From the NCBI RefSeq assembly GCF_963677195.1, contig NZ_OY781918.1:2344923-2408922 (forward strand): DNA of 64,000 nucleotides, in the 5' to 3' direction. The stretch's first letter is position 1, and each line of letters begins with the position of its first letter. The DNA comes from an uncultured Marinifilum sp. (GTDB lineage: Bacteria > Bacteroidota > Bacteroidia > Bacteroidales > Marinifilaceae). The position numbers and the translations under genes are program-made. A model generated the notes under the pieces. The model did no database searches. It saw only the letters and a program-made list of their open reading frames with translations, and had not been told where the DNA came from. Positions 1 to 8,222 of this stretch are shown here, piece by piece.

Positions 1-221
1 CTTCAGGCTTTCAAATTGGCGGATTGGATGGTGTTACTAAAGTTGGCGAAAACTACATTGTAACCAATAATTCGGGAGGTGAACTTTTGGTTATCAATAA
101 CAAAGAGCGAATTTTATTGGGCACATTACCACGTGGAATTGCCGATTTAGATTCTGAAGATCAAACTATTTATGTTCCAAACTTTGGAGGAACGGTAACT
201 GCATTTAAACTTATCAAATAA
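1..221 (+). CDS. C-terminal end of a beta-propeller-like protein (partial)
   Basis: The frame is open from base 3 and ends in TAA at 219-221, so only about 72 residues of the C-terminus are in the window. The visible part has the short beta-strand and glycine pattern of SMP-30/YVTN-type propeller blades (for example VTNNSGGELLVI and YVPNFGGTVTAF). The gene stops 6 bp before the next gene, so the two are probably co-transcribed. The family is inferred from a short segment and no catalytic residues can be judged. An internal TTG at 24 is not a convincing start, because coding-like sequence continues upstream of it. Confidence 0.55.
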   Translation, partial: SGFQIGGLDGVTKVGENYIVTNNSGGELLVINNKERILLGTLPRGIADLDSEDQTIYVPNFGGTVTAFKLIK

Positions 222-227
222 GATATC

Positions 228-1148
228 ATGAAATTTTCAATATTAATTATGACCTGTTTTTTACTTGTTTTTGCAGGAGCAACAAATTTATCAGCTCAGA
301 AAAACGAACTATTTCGAGAAGAAAGCATGCGCAAATTTCAAGTAAGCAACACTACCGTTCAGCTTGAAAAAGGAACAATGTGGGTTTACAATTATGGGGA
401 TGTAAAGTTACATGCTTATGAAACCAAAGATTTCTTCGGAACTTTTGCATTTATTTTAGAGAAGAATGGAAAAGCTGTATTGCTTGAAACACCACCAGTA
501 AAGGATAATTATGAAGAGTTGATCGATTACATTACTGATTTAGGATACAAAAGCATCGATATAATCGTTTCTTATCATCCAATTGGAGCTGAATTTATTA
601 AAACGAATAAATTAGCATTCACCAATATTTATTCCATGCAACATGCTATAGATCATTATGCAACTGGTGCAGGAGCTCCTTCTTTAATTGGGTTAAAAAA
701 ACGTTTTGGTGAGCCAATGGATGTAACAATTTACAAGCCAAGCGTAATGATGGAGGAAGGTGTAAATGAGATTGCAGGAATCAAATTTGACATCTCGAAT
801 AAAGATTTTGCATTTGATGTGGCCATTCCTGAAATTAATGCGATTCATCTGCACATGTTGAGTCACGACAAGCATGCTCTTATTTTTTCTTATGAGTTCT
901 TAGATAGCTATATCGCTCAACTAAAAGGCTATCAGAAAAAAGGCTACGACATGATTTTTAGCTCGCACGGAGAGCCCGAAACTGCAGGAGATGTAACTAT
1001 AAAGCTTCATTATCTACAAGATTTAAAAAGAATTGCAAAAACTGTTAACAATAAAAAAGAGTTTTTAGCCCAAATGAATGAAGCTTACCCAAACTTTGGC
1101 TGGCCATTCTACTTGCAGGGAACTGCAAATTTCTTGTTTAAAGAATAG
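228..1148 (+). CDS. Exported degenerate metallo-beta-lactamase-fold protein
   Basis: A 306-residue protein with an N-terminal signal peptide (hydrophobic residues 4-20, cleavage probably after LSAQ). The body resembles MBL-fold proteins of the exported Bacteroidota type: strand patterns around FAFILEKNGKAVLLETPP and a late SSHGEPE motif. The metal-binding HxHxDH signature is absent; its expected position reads IVSYHPIGAEF. Hydrolase activity is therefore doubtful. It is a paralogue of the protein at 7004-7855: both have a C-terminal block with a SHG/SHA motif, LKxQIKYLK-like spacing and an MNExYPN motif. It follows the upstream partial gene by 6 bp. A periplasmic binding or non-enzymatic role is possible. 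Function unknown. Confidence 0.6.
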   Translation: MKFSILIMTCFLLVFAGATNLSAQKNELFREESMRKFQVSNTTVQLEKGTMWVYNYGDVKLHAYETKDFFGTFAFILEKNGKAVLLETPPVKDNYEELIDYITDLGYKSIDIIVSYHPIGAEFIKTNKLAFTNIYSMQHAIDHYATGAGAPSLIGLKKRFGEPMDVTIYKPSVMMEEGVNEIAGIKFDISNKDFAFDVAIPEINAIHLHMLSHDKHALIFSYEFLDSYIAQLKGYQKKGYDMIFSSHGEPETAGDVTIKLHYLQDLKRIAKTVNNKKEFLAQMNEAYPNFGWPFYLQGTANFLFKE

Positions 1149-1157
1149 ATTGAAAAG

Positions 1158-1212
1158 TACCATTTAAAGGCGGGAAATTACCTTTCCCCTTCTAAACATA
1201 CCAACTAAATTG
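1158..1212 (+). promoter_or_regulatory. Candidate AraC-type operator/promoter, site A
   Basis: Direct half-sites TACCATTT (from 1158) and TACCTTTC (from 1179) are exactly 21 bp apart. A -7-like TAAATTG starts at 1206, 27 bp after the second half-site. The same geometry occurs at five other promoters in the window. It precedes the gene at 1235. There is no -33 TTG at the usual spacing, which suits an activator-dependent promoter. The regulator is inferred. Confidence 0.65.
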
Positions 1213-1234
1213 CTAAAATATTAAAGCAATTATT

Positions 1235-1861
1235 ATGGATACCAAAAACTACTTTAAAATATTAGTTGACGAAATACACTCTACAGTTGTAGCCACAACC
1301 GATGAAAAAGGATTACCAGTTACCAGAGTAATTGATATGATGTTGTACGATGATGAGGGAATCTATTTTCTCACAGCAAAAGGAAAAGCTTTTTACAGGC
1401 AACTTATGGCTAAAAGCTATGTCTCCTTAAGTGGAATGACTTCCGGATTGAATACCATGGCAAAAAAAGCAATATCAATTGCTGGAGCTGTTCGAAATAT
1501 TGGTTCTGAAAAACGTGATGAGATTTTCAAAAAGAATCCATACATGGCAGAAATTTATGAAAGTGAAGAAAGCCGCACAGCTTTAGAAGTATTCTATTTG
1601 TATAAAGGACAAGGTGAATTTTTCGATTTATCGACAAAGCCTATCACAAGAGATAGTTTTGTGTTCGGAGGAAAAGAAATGCAACAATATGGCTACTTTA
1701 TTACCAATGATTGTAATGCTTGTGGTTTGTGTGTAAACACATGTCCGCAAGATTGCATAACAAGAGGAAATACCTATAAGATTAATCAGGAAAATTGTTT
1801 ACACTGTGGTAATTGTATGGAGGTTTGTCCTGCAGAAGCAGTTATTAATGAAGAAAAATAA
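1235..1861 (+). CDS. PNPOx-like flavin domain fused to a 2[4Fe-4S] ferredoxin domain
   Basis: A 208-residue protein. Residues 1-140 look like the pyridoxamine-5'-phosphate-oxidase/FMN-binding split barrel (STVVATTDEKGLPVTRVID, then LTAKGKAFY). Residues 158-200 carry two ferredoxin motifs, with Cys160/163/166/170 and Cys188/191/194/198, each ending in CP. Such fusions are probably flavin reductases that receive electrons from Fe-S clusters; the substrate is unknown. It is the first gene of a likely operon with the AhpD-like gene (25 bp gap) and the DsrE gene (19 bp gap), under site A. The start ATG at 1235 is well placed, 29 bp after the -7-like box begins. Confidence 0.75.
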   Translation: MDTKNYFKILVDEIHSTVVATTDEKGLPVTRVIDMMLYDDEGIYFLTAKGKAFYRQLMAKSYVSLSGMTSGLNTMAKKAISIAGAVRNIGSEKRDEIFKKNPYMAEIYESEESRTALEVFYLYKGQGEFFDLSTKPITRDSFVFGGKEMQQYGYFITNDCNACGLCVNTCPQDCITRGNTYKINQENCLHCGNCMEVCPAEAVINEEK

Positions 1862-1886
1862 AATATAGTAAGAAAATTAAAATATC

Positions 1887-2453
1887 ATGACAAAAAAAAT
1901 TAGCAGATACCCGATACCAGAACTTAACGAATTACCAGAAGATATTCAAGCAATTCATAATGGAGCACAAGAGCAATTTGGATTTGTCCCTAATGTAGTA
2001 AAAGCTCTTTCGCATCGTCCGGAACAATTACGTGCTTTTTTGGCTTATAACGATGCTTTGGTAAAAAAAGACAGCGGATTAACAGTAGCCGAAAAAGAAA
2101 TGTTAATTGTAGCTTTTTCAGCTAAAAACGGCTGTTCGTATTGTGTACAATCGCATGGAGCTGCATTGCGTGGAGCTTCAGGAAATCCTTATGTTGCCGA
2201 TCAGCTTTCTATTAACTACAAAGAAGCAGATATTACAGAACGTGAGCGAGCAATGATTGATTTTGGTATGAAAGTAACTTTTGATTCTGCATCGGTAAAC
2301 GAAAAAGATTTCGAAACATTAAAAGCACACGGATTTAGCAATGAAGATATTTGGGACATTGCTGCAACAACTGCTTTCTACAACATGTCGAATCGTATGA
2401 TGAGCTTTTTAGCTGTTCATCCTGATGAGGAATTTTATACTATGGGACGTTAA
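1887..2453 (+). CDS. Carboxymuconolactone decarboxylase/AhpD-like peroxidase-related protein
   Basis: A 188-residue protein of the CMD/AhpD superfamily. The redox motif CSYCVQSH gives Cys83, Cys86 and His90, the CxxC...H arrangement used by AhpD-like alkylhydroperoxide reductases. The N-terminal PELNELPEDI and GFVPNV are typical of the peroxidase-related (YciW/AhpD-like) branch. The length is normal. It sits between the flavin/ferredoxin fusion and the DsrE gene, which suggests a role in peroxide or thiol redox chemistry. The physiological reductant is not evident. No signal peptide, so cytoplasmic. Confidence 0.82.
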   Translation: MTKKISRYPIPELNELPEDIQAIHNGAQEQFGFVPNVVKALSHRPEQLRAFLAYNDALVKKDSGLTVAEKEMLIVAFSAKNGCSYCVQSHGAALRGASGNPYVADQLSINYKEADITERERAMIDFGMKVTFDSASVNEKDFETLKAHGFSNEDIWDIAATTAFYNMSNRMMSFLAVHPDEEFYTMGR

Positions 2454-2472
2454 ATAATTAAAAAGTAATGCT

Positions 2473-2808
2473 ATGGATAAGCTAAATATTCTTTGGACTT
2501 CTAATGACAGAGATACTTTCTTTAATATGCTATCGATGTATTCCATTAATTCGAAAAAACGAGGATGGTGGGAAAATGTGAATGTGATTATTTGGGGAGC
2601 TTCGGTAAAATTGGCTGGTAATGATACTCAAATACAGAGTGAAATCATGGAAATGATACATTCTGGCATAAGAGTAGAAGCATGTAGAAATTGTGCTGAA
2701 AACTTTGGAGTTTCAGAGAAATTAGAAAAGTTGGGTGTGAAGGTACATTATATGGGTATTCCGATGACAGAATATCTTAAGAATGGAGAAAAAATATTAT
2801 CGATATAG
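2473..2808 (+). CDS. DsrE/F-like small protein
   Basis: A 111-residue protein matching the DsrE family: LNILWTSNDRDTFFNML at the N-terminus, VIIWGASVKL in the middle, and a cysteine pair CRNC (Cys71, Cys74) followed by LGVKVHYMGIPMTEYL. DsrE-like proteins carry sulfur or act as small redox partners; the exact role cannot be read from the sequence. It ends the operon that starts at 1235. The following 180 bp up to 2990 are very AT-rich and hold no gene; they probably carry the promoter of the nitroreductase. Confidence 0.72.
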   Translation: MDKLNILWTSNDRDTFFNMLSMYSINSKKRGWWENVNVIIWGASVKLAGNDTQIQSEIMEMIHSGIRVEACRNCAENFGVSEKLEKLGVKVHYMGIPMTEYLKNGEKILSI

Positions 2809-2989
2809 TATATTATTTTTATCAGTATAAATACAAAAAATGCATTTATATAATTAACGAAACTTAACATTTTATTACAATATTGATAGTTTAAATTTAT
2901 TAGAATTGTAAGCAGTTAATAGGATTGTTAAAATAAGTTTACAGTAAATAATAAACATTGTACATCGTTTATTTATAAAATATTAAAAG

Positions 2990-3658
2990 ATGAAAGCAAA
3001 AAAAGAAGAAATACTAAAAGCACACGCTTACCGAAGAGCAATTAAGGAATTCCAAGTAGAACAAAAAATATCAGATGCTAATTTTGAGTTTATTCTTGAA
3101 GTAGGAAGACGCTCACCAAGTTCATTTGGTTGGGAACCATGGAAATTTGTTGTGGTTCAGAATCAAGAACTGCGTGAGAAATTAGCAGAACCAAGCTGGG
3201 GAGCACAAAAGCAATTGGCTTCGGCAAGTCACTTTGTAATTCTTATGGCCCGAAAAGCCGATGAAATGCGTGTTGGTTCCGATTATTTAAAATATAAATC
3301 GCAAGAAATTGACAAACTGCCAACCGATATTGAAGAAATGAAGTTGAAATTCTTTAAAGGATTTATGGAGAATGAATTTGATTTGACCGATGATCGTAAG
3401 ATTTTCGATTGGGCCAGTAAGCAAACTTATCTTCCTTTGGGAAACATGATGACAGCTGCAGCTCAAATTGGAATTGACTCTTGCCCTATTGAAGGTTTTA
3501 ATCGTGAGAAAGTAGAAGAAATTTTAAGCAAAGAAGGAGTTGTTGATACTACTAAATTTGGCGTTGCAGTTATGGCGGCCTTTGGATATAAGAAGGAAGA
3601 TTCTCCTTTTCCTCAGTCTCGTTTTCCGATGGAAGAAGTTGTTGAGTGGGTAAAATAA
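2990..3658 (+). CDS. Nitroreductase-family NAD(P)H-dependent flavoprotein
   Basis: A 222-residue protein of the FMN-dependent nitroreductase family. Family features are the N-terminal YRRAIKEF motif (FMN phosphate binding), SPSSFGWEPWKFVVVQ, the central helix ending in YLPLGNMMTAAAQIGIDSCP, and the C-terminal FGYKKED. The family reduces nitro compounds and quinones with NAD(P)H. The length is normal. It is a single gene followed by a clear terminator at 3693-3720. It has no TACC-type operator, so it may be regulated separately from its neighbours. Confidence 0.85.
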   Translation: MKAKKEEILKAHAYRRAIKEFQVEQKISDANFEFILEVGRRSPSSFGWEPWKFVVVQNQELREKLAEPSWGAQKQLASASHFVILMARKADEMRVGSDYLKYKSQEIDKLPTDIEEMKLKFFKGFMENEFDLTDDRKIFDWASKQTYLPLGNMMTAAAQIGIDSCPIEGFNREKVEEILSKEGVVDTTKFGVAVMAAFGYKKEDSPFPQSRFPMEEVVEWVK

Positions 3659-3692
3659 AATTTATAAAATAAGCAGCTTTTTATTTTATTGT

Positions 3693-3720
3693 AAAGTGCA
3701 GACTAACATTCTGCACTTTT
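3693..3720 (+). terminator. Rho-independent terminator after the nitroreductase
   Basis: A 9-bp stem AAAGTGCAG / CTGCACTTT with a 9-nt loop, followed by TTTTC. It lies 35 bp after the stop codon. Confidence 0.7.
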
Positions 3721-3784
3721 CTTGGTTTAATACTTAAGTGATTGTAAATTTGCCTTTAATTTGAATAAAATTCAAAATCAGATA

Positions 3785-4975
3785 ATGGCCAATTCAAGTA
3801 ATAACTCTAATGCTGAACAAAGTTCGGGTAAATTTCAATCGGGTAATGTTGTGTTAATATCTGCATCGCACATGTTGCATGATATTTACTCATCTTTTTT
3901 AGCGCCTCTTCGGCCCTTATTAATAGAAAAGTTTGGTATTACATTAGCATTAGCGTCAATATGGGATTTAATTATGCGTATTCCCTGGTTCTTGAATCCC
4001 TTTATTGGAATTATTGCAGAACGAACAGCAGCCAGATATTTTATTATTGTTACTCCGGCTATTACAGCTATAGCAATGAGTTTACTGGGAGCAGCTCCTT
4101 CTTTTGTAATTATATGTATACTGCTTTTTACCATGGGAATAAGTAGTGCTGTGTTTCATGTGCCAGCACCAACAATGGTTAAACGATTGTCGGGCGACCG
4201 CACCGGGCGAGGCATGAGCTTTTATATGTTTGGAGGAGAACTGGCAAGAACAGCAGGTCCTTTATTAATTACAGCTTCGGTATCGTATTGGGGCTTAGAA
4301 GGCACTTGGCGATTAATTCCCTTAGGTTTGATTGCTTCTTTTATTTTATTCCTAAAATTAAAAGATATTAAAATATCCGACGAAATTAAAAATAAAAAGT
4401 CGGGAAAAGGAAGAGAGTTATCATCACTAAAAAAATACTTGCCATTTTTTGCGGTACTTATTGGAATTACCATGTTTCGTGCAATTATGAAGTCGGGCTT
4501 AACGGCATTTTTGCCTACTTTTTTTTATACCGAAAGAGGCGAAAGTTTGTGGTTTGCGAACTCTGCTTTAGCTGTGTTTCAGTTGGCCGGAGCCGTAGGA
4601 ACCATATTAGCTGGTAGTATTTCCGATAAATTAGGAAGACGAAGAACATTACTTATAATAAGCATAATGTCTCCCGTAATGATGTTTCTTTTTATTAATT
4701 CTACAGGCGTGTTATCCTTTGTTTTTTTAATGCTAATGGGCTTTTTTGTTTTTGCTCCAGGACCCGTTTTAATTGCTTTAGTGCAGGATAGATCAAAAGA
4801 TTTTCCCGTGTTTATGAACAGCATATATATGACTGTTAGTTTTGTAACATCGGCATCGGCAGTGTTTTTTGCCGGACTAATGGGAGACTGGCTCGGACTT
4901 GAAAAAACATATCTTATTTCTTCGGTTTTGGCATTATGCGCAATTCCATTTGTTTTGTCTCTAAAAAAGAAATAG
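3785..4975 (+). CDS. MFS exporter, fosmidomycin-resistance (Fsr)-like
   Basis: A major facilitator superfamily protein with 12 predicted membrane segments. The first segment contains HMLHDIYSSFLAPLRPLL, like the HxxxD...PLLP signature of Fsr-type exporters, and the A-like motif GSISDKLGRRRTLL lies between the halves. I chose ATG 3785; an in-frame TTG at 3761 would add 8 residues but has no better context. It is followed 31 bp later by an AraC-family regulator in the same direction, so it may be that regulator's target. Substrate unknown; given the neighbouring detoxification genes, export of an aromatic or antibiotic compound is plausible. Confidence 0.8.
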   Translation: MANSSNNSNAEQSSGKFQSGNVVLISASHMLHDIYSSFLAPLRPLLIEKFGITLALASIWDLIMRIPWFLNPFIGIIAERTAARYFIIVTPAITAIAMSLLGAAPSFVIICILLFTMGISSAVFHVPAPTMVKRLSGDRTGRGMSFYMFGGELARTAGPLLITASVSYWGLEGTWRLIPLGLIASFILFLKLKDIKISDEIKNKKSGKGRELSSLKKYLPFFAVLIGITMFRAIMKSGLTAFLPTFFYTERGESLWFANSALAVFQLAGAVGTILAGSISDKLGRRRTLLIISIMSPVMMFLFINSTGVLSFVFLMLMGFFVFAPGPVLIALVQDRSKDFPVFMNSIYMTVSFVTSASAVFFAGLMGDWLGLEKTYLISSVLALCAIPFVLSLKKK

Positions 4976-5006
4976 TATTTAAAATAAACAGAGAAGCTGT
5001 AAGAAC

Positions 5007-5861
5007 ATGGATAATGCAAGGATTCCAAAATATAATTTTAATAATAAAAAATCTAAGCTTGGATTAGAGATTATTCCTTTAAAAAGGATTGTAACTTATA
5101 CTAAGAAAGCAGCTTATGAGGCTCATCGTCTTAATTTCTATCAAATTCTTTTTATTACCAAAGGCAGAGGAATTCATGAGGTCGATTTTGAGAGTATTGC
5201 CTATTCCGAGAATACAATTATTCCTGTGGCAATGGGACAGGTTCAGCAGTTTTCGGATAACGAACAACTGGAGGGATATGCAATAGTTTTTAGACCAGAT
5301 TTTTTAGTGAAAGAGGATTCCGATTACAGGTTTTTATATGATTTTACTGCTTTTCTTCACTCAGTTCAACCAGTTGGTCTTTTTGCAAACCAAACAATTT
5401 ATACTCTTTTAGAGGATATGATTGCCGAACAAAATAAAGAAGAAGCTTTTGAAACAAGCGAATACCAGCGCAACTTGTTGAAAAATTTCCTGATACAAAT
5501 AGAAAGAAGTAAACGTGAACGTATCGAAATTCCTTGTAACGATTCTTTTAGCCTTTATTTAAAGTTCAGGAAAAAATTAGAAGAAAATGTAAATTATAAA
5601 GTTCGTGTATCAGATATATGCGATCAATTAAATGTTTCGCCAAAGCAAATTAATATTGCAGTAAAATTATTTGCCAACACTACTGCCAAAGATTATATTA
5701 AGGACCGAGTAATACTCGAGGTAAAACGTTTGTTGGTGTATTCTACTCTTTCTGTTAAAGAAATAGCTTACGAAATAGGTTTCGATGATCCAACAAATTT
5801 TACCAAATATTTTAAGAACCACGTAAATATGCTGCCAACTGATTATCAAAAGAATCGTTAG
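5007..5861 (+). CDS. AraC-family transcriptional regulator
   Basis: A 284-residue regulator. The N-terminal half has an AraC-type cupin pattern (HRLNFYQILFITKGRGIHEVDF), and the C-terminal ~100 residues hold two helix-turn-helices ending in the family signature EIGFDDPTNFTKYFKNH. It is one of three AraC-family proteins in the region, all sharing the HRLNFY/PHRHDYFEIL cupin start. It is a candidate regulator of the TACC direct-repeat promoters. The gene may be co-transcribed with the MFS exporter. Inducer unknown. Confidence 0.85.
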   Translation: MDNARIPKYNFNNKKSKLGLEIIPLKRIVTYTKKAAYEAHRLNFYQILFITKGRGIHEVDFESIAYSENTIIPVAMGQVQQFSDNEQLEGYAIVFRPDFLVKEDSDYRFLYDFTAFLHSVQPVGLFANQTIYTLLEDMIAEQNKEEAFETSEYQRNLLKNFLIQIERSKRERIEIPCNDSFSLYLKFRKKLEENVNYKVRVSDICDQLNVSPKQINIAVKLFANTTAKDYIKDRVILEVKRLLVYSTLSVKEIAYEIGFDDPTNFTKYFKNHVNMLPTDYQKNR

Positions 5862-6002
5862 CTATTTCAAAAAAAATCAATTTAAGTTTTAGGTGAATTT
5901 AATCTTACTTTTTTATTAATTCAATAGACTTAAATCTTTCAGAATAAGAACAAAAATTGATATGTAATTATCAATCTCTGCTTTGGGCTAACAAATCCAT
6001 TT

Positions 6003-6058
6003 TACCATTTAAAGGAACATTTTTACCTTTTCCTACATAGCTTGGCACTATACTTTTG
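6003..6058 (+). promoter_or_regulatory. Candidate AraC-type operator/promoter, site B
   Basis: TACCATTT begins at 6003 and TACCTTTT at 6024 (21 bp apart). A consensus -7 box TACTTTTG begins at 6051, again 27 bp after the second half-site. It precedes the quinone-reductase-like gene at 6107. No TTG occurs at the normal -33 spacing. Confidence 0.7.
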
Positions 6059-6106
6059 TAATGTACAATTTCAAACAAGAAATATAAACATTAAAAAATA
6101 TAGAAC

Positions 6107-6952
6107 ATGAAAATTGCAGTAACAGGATCAACAGGTCAATTGGGAAGTATTGTTGTGGAGCAACTAAAAAAGAGAGTTGCGAACGAAAATATTGTAGCCT
6201 TGGCTCGTAATATAGAAAAAGCTTCGGCACTTGGGGTAGAAACTCGCGAGTTTGATTACAGTAAACCTGAAATTTTAGCTGATTCGTTAAAAGGCATTGA
6301 TCGTTTATTATTGATTTCGGGAAGTGAATTGGGCCAACGAGTACAGCAACATGCCAATGTAATTAATGCGGCAAAAAAAGCTGGGGTAAAATGGATTGTA
6401 TATACCAGTTTATTACATGTAAACGATACCACATTAAACCTTGCAGGAGAACATATCGAGACTGAAAAAGCATTAAAAGAGTCGGGTATTGAATATACTC
6501 TTTTGCGTAATGGATGGTATTCTGAAAATTATACCGTTTCGGTTCCGGGAGCTATTGGTGGAGGTGCATTTTTAGGAAGTGCCGCCAATGGAAAAATATC
6601 ATCGGCTGCGCGTGCCGATTATGCCGAGGCAGCAGCTATCGTTATTGCTGATGAAAATAATAAAGGTAAAACTTATGAATTGGCAGGCGACGAATTCTAT
6701 ACTTTATCAGATTTGGCTGCAGAAATTTCAAAACAAACAGGTAAACATATTCCTTACAATAACTTACCCGAAGCTGAATATGCTAATATTCTAAAAAATA
6801 TAGGATTGTCCGAAGGCTTTGCCGATGCTTTGGCAAATTGGGATGTAAGTGCATCGAAAAATGATTTGTTTGATAATTCTCATGAGCTTTCTAAAATCTT
6901 AGGAAGACCAACAACTTCCATTGCAGCTTCTGTAAAAATTGCTTTAAAATAA
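6107..6952 (+). CDS. NmrA-like NAD(P)H:quinone oxidoreductase (QorB/YtfG type)
   Basis: A 281-residue Rossmann protein of the atypical SDR/NmrA group. The N-terminal nucleotide-binding motif is VTGSTGQLGS, and WIVYTSLLHVNDT and LRNGWYSENY match the QorB/YtfG branch, which reduces quinones with NADPH. The late segment TYELAGDEFYTLSDLAAEIS is also typical. The gene starts 56 bp after the beginning of the -7 box of site B and is followed 52 bp later by the exported MBL-like gene, probably in one operon. Quinones are expected products of halophenol oxidation, which fits the neighbourhood (inference). Confidence 0.82.
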   Translation: MKIAVTGSTGQLGSIVVEQLKKRVANENIVALARNIEKASALGVETREFDYSKPEILADSLKGIDRLLLISGSELGQRVQQHANVINAAKKAGVKWIVYTSLLHVNDTTLNLAGEHIETEKALKESGIEYTLLRNGWYSENYTVSVPGAIGGGAFLGSAANGKISSAARADYAEAAAIVIADENNKGKTYELAGDEFYTLSDLAAEISKQTGKHIPYNNLPEAEYANILKNIGLSEGFADALANWDVSASKNDLFDNSHELSKILGRPTTSIAASVKIALK

Positions 6953-7003
6953 GGCTGAAACTATCAATTTTAAATTTTACAATAAAAATATTAATTATAA
7001 AAA

Positions 7004-7855
7004 ATGAAAAAATCAATAATAGCAATTGCAATATGTCTGGTATCTGTGCTAAGTTTTGCACAGCCAAAAGCTAATTTCTCAACCGATAAATTCGAGAACT
7101 TTACACTTCATACTTATGCATCATTCGATGCAATGGCTAATGTATCCTTTATTGTTGAAAGTAAAAATAGTCTGGTAATTATAGAGCCTCAGGCTTTTAA
7201 AGGTAAAGTAGAAGAATTTATGGCTTATACCGAAAAGTTGGGTAAACCTATCGAGAAAGTATTTGTATCCTTTCATGCTGCAGGTTTAAAAAAATACCCT
7301 CATGCCAATAAAGCTATTACTAAACCAATGGCTGAATTTATGAAATCGGATGCAGCAAAAGGAATGTTAAGTTTTTTCAATAAAGCATTTAAAGGAGCAA
7401 TGGATACTGAGCTTGTTGAGTTCGATGAGTATTATGATGCATCAACAAGCTTTGTTGTTGATGGTGTAACTTACACTTTAGAGCCTACATCTTTACCGGG
7501 AATGCCAGGCGTAAATATTGCAATCGGGAATAAGGTTTATTATCAGCATTTTGCTCCAGCAAAAGGATATCATACTTCTAAAAATCAAATTAAAGATATT
7601 GCCTCTATTAATGGAGCTTTGGCCGATGCACAAAAAGCTGAAAAGGCTGGATATTCTTTACTACTAGGTTCTCATGCTTATGGAAAAGCGGGTGTTGAAG
7701 ATTTAAAATTCCAAATTAAGTATCTTAAAAACATGAAAAAAATTGCAGCTAAGGCGGTTTCGAGTGATGATTTTATAAATAAGATGAATGAAAAATATCC
7801 TAATTGCAAAGGTGAAGATGATTTAAAAGCAATAGGTGTAGAATTGTATAAGTAA
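7004..7855 (+). CDS. Exported degenerate metallo-beta-lactamase-fold protein (paralogue of 228-1148)
   Basis: A 283-residue protein with a signal peptide (KKSIIAIAICLVSVLSFA). Like the protein at 228-1148 it has the MBL-type beginning (MANVSFIVESKNSLVIIEP) and end (LLLGSHAYGK, then a helix and MNEKYPN), but no HxHxDH metal site: the equivalent stretch reads VFVSFHAAGLKKY. It is probably periplasmic and non-catalytic, or uses another chemistry. It lies directly after the quinone reductase under site B, so it is probably induced with it. Function unknown. Confidence 0.6.
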   Translation: MKKSIIAIAICLVSVLSFAQPKANFSTDKFENFTLHTYASFDAMANVSFIVESKNSLVIIEPQAFKGKVEEFMAYTEKLGKPIEKVFVSFHAAGLKKYPHANKAITKPMAEFMKSDAAKGMLSFFNKAFKGAMDTELVEFDEYYDASTSFVVDGVTYTLEPTSLPGMPGVNIAIGNKVYYQHFAPAKGYHTSKNQIKDIASINGALADAQKAEKAGYSLLLGSHAYGKAGVEDLKFQIKYLKNMKKIAAKAVSSDDFINKMNEKYPNCKGEDDLKAIGVELYK

Positions 7856-8034
7856 AATATGCAATTCTCAATTTTAATGAGGAAAGTAGATAATGAGTGG
7901 TTTTACTATAAATTACATGTAAAAGTTTTTTGCTGGAACATGTGTAAGCTTAGATGAGAGAAAAAAAGAAGATGATAAAAATTGAATCTAAGCAGAATAG
8001 TTAGAAAACTTATAGTATCAATAAAAATAATAGC

Positions 8035-8070
8035 ACAACAGCCACATAAAAACTTTTATGTGGCTGTTGT
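8035..8070. terminator. Strong bidirectional terminator
   Basis: A perfect 17-bp inverted repeat (left arm starts ACAACAGCCACAT) with a 2-nt centre, followed by ATTTT. It lies between the plus-strand gene ending at 7855 and the minus-strand gene ending at 8223. Confidence 0.75.
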
Positions 8071-8222
8071 ATTTTGGTGTTATGTATCTTTTAATTGATA
8101 TCGGTTAAAAAAGAAGCTTTACGATTAAAAATCGATTTTGATTATATCATTAATATTGGTTAGTAGTTCCATACCAATTAAAGCAAAACATATAATTATT
8201 AATGCTGTTACGATATATTCTG

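Noticed and set aside
3886..4134. Minus-strand frame inside the MFS gene
   Set aside because: Shadow frame without family features.
4579..5028. 149-codon minus-strand frame opposite the MFS gene
   Set aside because: It is the shadow of the MFS coding sequence, with low-complexity Lys/Thr/Ile content.
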